Positions 60,128 through 64,000 of a DNA stretch of 64,000 nucleotides are shown piece by piece (position 1 is the stretch's first letter; every line of letters starts with the position of its first letter). This DNA comes from Antarcticimicrobium sediminis. GTDB lineage: Bacteria > Pseudomonadota > Alphaproteobacteria > Rhodobacterales > Rhodobacteraceae. The DNA is taken from contig NZ_SMFP01000003.1 of assembly GCF_004348975.1 (NCBI RefSeq), forward strand, positions 310,001 through 374,000, in the 5' to 3' direction. Below the pieces are notes generated by a model. The model ran no database searches. It saw only the letters and a list, made by a program, of their open reading frames with translations, and had not been told where the DNA came from. The position numbers and the translations under genes were made by a program.

Positions 60128-61090
60128 ATGATGCGTATCCTTCTCTATTTTCTGCCAAAGCTGATATTTGCCTCCATCACGATGCTGGGGGTCTCAGCGC
60201 TGGTCTTCCTCGCACTGCGGATGATCCCGGGCGGCTATGCCGACGTTCTGCTCGGCCCCTTCGTGACGCCAGAGGCCCGCGAAGCGATCGCGGTACGCTA
60301 TGGCCTCGATCAACCTCTTCTGGTTCAATATCTGAACTGGCTTGGGGCCTTGTTTCAGGGGGATATGGGCGTTTCGATGGTCACCCGCGCGCCGGTGCTG
60401 GACGAGTTTCTCCGCCGTGCGCCGGTGACGCTTGAATTGGCACTGTTGGCTCTGGCCTTTGCGCTGGCGGGCGGCCTGCCTTTGGGCATCCTCGCCGGTA
60501 TCGCACCGCCGGGGCATCGCGGCGGAATATTGGCGCGGCTGGTTGGTGCGCTGGGGGCCAGCGTTCCCGATTTCGTTCTGGGCAGCCTCCTTATTTTCGT
60601 CTTTTCGGTCTGGTCGCTATGGCTGCGGGTCGGCGGATATGTCAGCCCGATTGAGGATCCGGTGGGCAATCTGCGCACCATGTTACTGCCGGCCCTCACG
60701 CTGTCCCTGTTCGGTATCGCGCTGGTGCTGCGCACCACCCGCGACGCCGTGCTGCGGGTAATGACCGAGGGCTATATCACCACCGCGCTCGCCCGGGGCG
60801 AGCGACCGTTCGACATCATCCGGCTGCACGTGCTGCGCAATTCTGCAATCCCGATCATTACTGTTGTCACCACCTATTTTGGTTTTCTTCTGGGCGGTGC
60901 CGTCGTCGTTGAGGTGCTGTTTTCGATTCCGGGTATCGGCTTTTTCATCTTTAGCGGCCTGGAAAATCGAGACTATGCCATCGTACAGGCCGGCGTGCTG
61001 ATCGCGGCCGCGGTCTTTATCTCCATCAACATGCTGGCCGATCTTGCCTATGCGTTGATCGACCCCCGGGTCGGAAGCGGGCGGCACTGA
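60128..61090 (+). CDS. peptide-type ABC importer permease (DppB-like)
   Basis: A 320-residue permease with the DppB N-terminal helix (LLYFLPKLIFASITMLGVSA), then LRMIPGGYADVLLGPFVTPE, YGLDQPLLVQYLNWLGALFQ and the coupling segment YITTALARGERPFDIIRLHV. A second ATG stands one codon later. The stop shares one base with the next gene's start (TGATG). Confidence 0.92.
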   Translation: MMRILLYFLPKLIFASITMLGVSALVFLALRMIPGGYADVLLGPFVTPEAREAIAVRYGLDQPLLVQYLNWLGALFQGDMGVSMVTRAPVLDEFLRRAPVTLELALLALAFALAGGLPLGILAGIAPPGHRGGILARLVGALGASVPDFVLGSLLIFVFSVWSLWLRVGGYVSPIEDPVGNLRTMLLPALTLSLFGIALVLRTTRDAVLRVMTEGYITTALARGERPFDIIRLHVLRNSAIPIITVVTTYFGFLLGGAVVVEVLFSIPGIGFFIFSGLENRDYAIVQAGVLIAAAVFISINMLADLAYALIDPRVGSGRH

Positions 61091-61950
61091 TGGCAGTCGC
61101 GAAGGAGATTTCCGCTATGTTTTCAATTTTTGGGCGCATCGACCGGCTGTCGCGCTTCGGCTTTGGCCTGCTGGTCTTTCTCATTCTGCTCGGGTTGATT
61201 GGACCGTATCTGCCGCTGGGCGATCCGATGAGGATCGGCGCTGGCCCCCGTCTCTCGTCGCCAAGCTGGCTATTTCCCTTCGGCACGGATGAACTGGGGC
61301 GGTCCTTCCTGCCGCGGGTGGTCGACGGGATACGCGCGACGTTTTTGCTGTCGGCTGTCGCGGTGATCATCACCGCCATCATCGGCACGCTGCTGGGCAT
61401 GGTCGCAGGATTTTTCGGCGGGGTTGCCGATCAGGTGGTGGCGCGCGGCGCCGACATTCTGTTTTCTTTTCCGGCGATCCTGGCGGGCTTGCTGATCGCG
61501 GCGGTAATGGGACCGGGGCAAATCTCGGCGATAGCTGTGATTTCAGTGGCCACGTTGCCATTGTTCATCCGTGTCGTGCGGTCGGTCACGCTGGGGCTGG
61601 CCTCGCGCGGGTTCATCGTGGCGGCGCAGGTGGCTGGCGCCTCGCCCTGGCGGGTGATGATCGTGCATATCCTACCCAATATCATCGGCGCGGTCATCGT
61701 TCAGCTCACCTATGCGCTGTCCATCGGGATGATCATTGAAAGCGCGCTCAGCTTTCTTGGGCTGGGGGGCCAAGCTCCCTATGCCTCTCTGGGGTCATTG
61801 CTGCGGCAGGGCAGCGCCTATCTGACCTTTGCGCCTTGGCTGGTGCTGTCCTCGGGTGCTGTGCTGTCGGCGGCGATCATGGCGGTCAACCTGACCGGCG
61901 ATGCGGTGCGCGACGCGCTGGAACCTCTGAAGGGGCGGTCTTTGACATGA
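61090..61950 (+). CDS. peptide-type ABC importer permease (DppC-like)
   Basis: A 286-residue permease with the family loop FPFGTDELGRSFLPRVVDGI and the coupling segment GFIVAAQVAGASPWRVMIVH. MVAGFFGGVADQVVARGADI and LSFLGLGGQAPYASLGSLL are also typical. Translation is coupled to the permease before it, and its stop overlaps the next ATPase start (ATGA). Confidence 0.92.
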   Translation: MAVAKEISAMFSIFGRIDRLSRFGFGLLVFLILLGLIGPYLPLGDPMRIGAGPRLSSPSWLFPFGTDELGRSFLPRVVDGIRATFLLSAVAVIITAIIGTLLGMVAGFFGGVADQVVARGADILFSFPAILAGLLIAAVMGPGQISAIAVISVATLPLFIRVVRSVTLGLASRGFIVAAQVAGASPWRVMIVHILPNIIGAVIVQLTYALSIGMIIESALSFLGLGGQAPYASLGSLLRQGSAYLTFAPWLVLSSGAVLSAAIMAVNLTGDAVRDALEPLKGRSLT

Positions 61951-62914
61951 ACAATATCGTATCGTGTGAAGATCTCGTGATCACCTACCAATCCTCGAAC
62001 GGCCCGGTGCGGGCCTTGGACGGAGTCGATTTGACCATCGCCGAGGGCGAGACCCTTGCGATCGTCGGCGAAAGCGGATCGGGCAAGAGCACGCTGGGGA
62101 TGGCTATGGGCCGGCTGCTGCCCTCCGAGGCCGGGCGCGAGGCAGGACGGCTGGAGGTCGATGGCATGCCCGTCTTCGACATGGCCCGCGACGACTTGCG
62201 CAGGCTGCGCCGGGATACGCTGGGCTTCGTATTCCAGAATCCGATGGTGGCGCTTGACCCCACTATGCGGATTGGACGGCAAATGCAGCGGGCTATGGGT
62301 CGAAGGGCGCGCGCAGAAGATATCCATGCGCTGCTCGAAAGGGGAGAGCTCGACGATCCTGAGCGGGTGGCAAACAGCTTTCCGCATCAGCTTTCCGGCG
62401 GTATGGCTCAGCGCGTGGTCGTGGCCATGGCGATCGCTCGCAGCCCGCGATTGCTGATCGCGGACGAACCGACCGCATCGCTCGATGCCTCGATCCAGGA
62501 CAAGGTGATCGGCACACTCTGTCGGTTGCGCAAGGAAAGTGGTGCCAGCTTGGTGATCCTGTCGCATGACGTCCATATGATTGCCCGCCATGCTGACCGT
62601 GTAGCCGTGATGTATGGGGGGAGGATCGTGGAACAGGGGACGACCGCGCGTGTCCTCGGTGCGCCCGTTCACCCCTATACCCGCGCGCTGCTGAAGGCGG
62701 CGGCAGGCCATGAAAAACCTGGCGAATGGTTGACCCCGATCCCAGGCACGCCACCGCTGCTGACCGGTCGCTGCGCCGCCTGTTCGTTTGAGCCACGCTG
62801 TAGCGTTTCCCGCGACATTTGCCGCAGTAGCAGGCCCAAGCCACGGACGGTCGAGGAGCGGGAAGTCCTGTGCCTGCTGGCGGGCTCCGAAGCCGAGCGC
62901 AAGGAGGTCGCGCA

Positions 62915-62918
<4 letters not shown>
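61947..62918 (+). CDS. peptide-type ABC importer ATPase (DppD-like)
   Basis: A 323-residue ATPase. Walker A IVGESGSGKSTLGMAMGRL; signature LSGGMAQRVVVAMAI; Walker B LLIADEPTASLDASIQDKV; H-loop VILSHDVHMIARHA. The C-terminal segment HPYTRALLKAAAGHEKP and the Cys-containing end GRCAACSFEPRCSVSRDIC are typical of the oligopeptide subclass and resemble their iron–sulfur-like region. The start at 61947 overlaps the permease stop; the longer frame is rejected. Confidence 0.92.
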
Positions 62919-63678
<760 letters not shown>

Positions 63679-63682
<4 letters not shown>

Positions 63683-64000
63683 GGGGCTGGGCACTGGTGC
63701 TTGCCGTGGCGATGACCCTTGGCACCGGGGCGGCAGCCCGGGCGGACGAGGTGCAGCGCACTTGGGATGCGGCCTGGGTCTTTGTCCCGGCGGAAGGGGC
63801 TGCTGGCTATGCGCGGCGCAGGGTTGCGGAGCTGGCTGCGCATCTCGCAGAAAATCCCCCACGCGCGCTGGTGGTCTATGCCCATGGCTGCGACGGTCTG
63901 TCCGAGATTTCCGCCGCCACCGGCCGCTTTCTGGCACAGGCCGGGGTTCTGATGGTGGCCCCTGACAGTTTCGCCCGCCAGGACAAACCGGTCAGTTGCG
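63679..64000 (+). CDS. secreted dienelactone-hydrolase-like protein (N-terminal part, truncated by window)
   Basis: An open frame of 107 codons running off the window. The signal peptide is MRGWALVLAVAMTLGTGAAA, probably cleaved after ARA. It then has ALVVYAHGCDGLSEISAATG and VLMVAPDSFAR, the oxyanion-loop region of dienelactone-hydrolase-type alpha/beta hydrolases. The nucleophile lies outside the window. Its start overlaps the stop of the last ATPase, so it belongs to the importer operon, perhaps as a periplasmic hydrolase. Confidence 0.75.

Overview
The window reads as a chromosomal segment of a high-GC alphaproteobacterium, most likely a Rhodobacterales (Roseobacter-group) species. The support is the linkage uvrC–pgsA–moaD–moaE, the strong C/G preference at third codon positions, the abundance of solute-binding-protein ABC and TRAP importers, a Paa phenylacetate cluster with a fused paaZ, and a DUF1127-type small protein. 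This is inferred from gene content, not from a database search.

Layout. (1) 1–10585, housekeeping: a small membrane/coiled-coil protein, moaE, moaD, pgsA, uvrC, a pteridine-reductase-like SDR, a CaCA-type antiporter, a very short zinc-ribbon gene, an S49 protease, an ABC-2 exporter, a CoxG-like protein and an EamA transporter. (2) 10607–15720, a complete peptide-type ABC importer (two ATPases, two permeases, a Tat-exported binding protein). (3) 15807–28138, a catabolic locus. It has two phytoene-desaturase-like FAD oxidoreductases, a cyclase-family metal hydrolase, a MarR regulator, two indolepyruvate ferredoxin oxidoreductase subunits, a flavin reductase, a StyA-like monooxygenase with indole-monooxygenase-type active-site residues, an SDR and an AraC regulator. 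(4) 28172–31361, an FkbM methyltransferase with in-frame tandem repeats, a DUF1127 protein and a DUF900 hydrolase-fold protein lacking the expected serine. (5) 31624–44711, phenylacetyl-CoA catabolism: pcaF-paaABCDE plus an extra Paa ferritin-like protein; MarR/PACE; leftward paaG-paaI-paaK-tetR; paaZ; paaX. (6) 44946–48013, an alpha/beta hydrolase, tRNA-Met and a two-gene module of unknown function. (7) 48026–54194, a self-sufficient P450 in an apparent operon with a TRAP importer, with a divergent IclR regulator. (8) 54195–55990, a scar of IS3, IS110 and IS5 remnants. (9) 56016–64000, amidase–RpiR divergent from a second peptide-type ABC importer that ends in a truncated secreted hydrolase.

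How they may work together. The region 3 locus looks built for indolic or aryl compounds. The flavin monooxygenase pair, SDR and cyclase-type hydrolase resemble an indole oxidation route, while the ferredoxin oxidoreductase would convert arylpyruvates to arylacetyl-CoA. Phenylacetyl-CoA could then feed the Paa cluster a few kilobases away. The Paa cluster appears to be one regulon: the same CCGACC-N3-CGGTC dyad sits in the pcaF promoter and in the paaG/paaZ intergenic region, and a PaaR-like TetR gene lies in the leftward operon. paaF and paaH homologues are not in the window.

Limits. No alignments, HMM searches or codon statistics were run. Family calls rest on motifs, length and context; substrates of transporters and orphan oxidoreductases are inferences.
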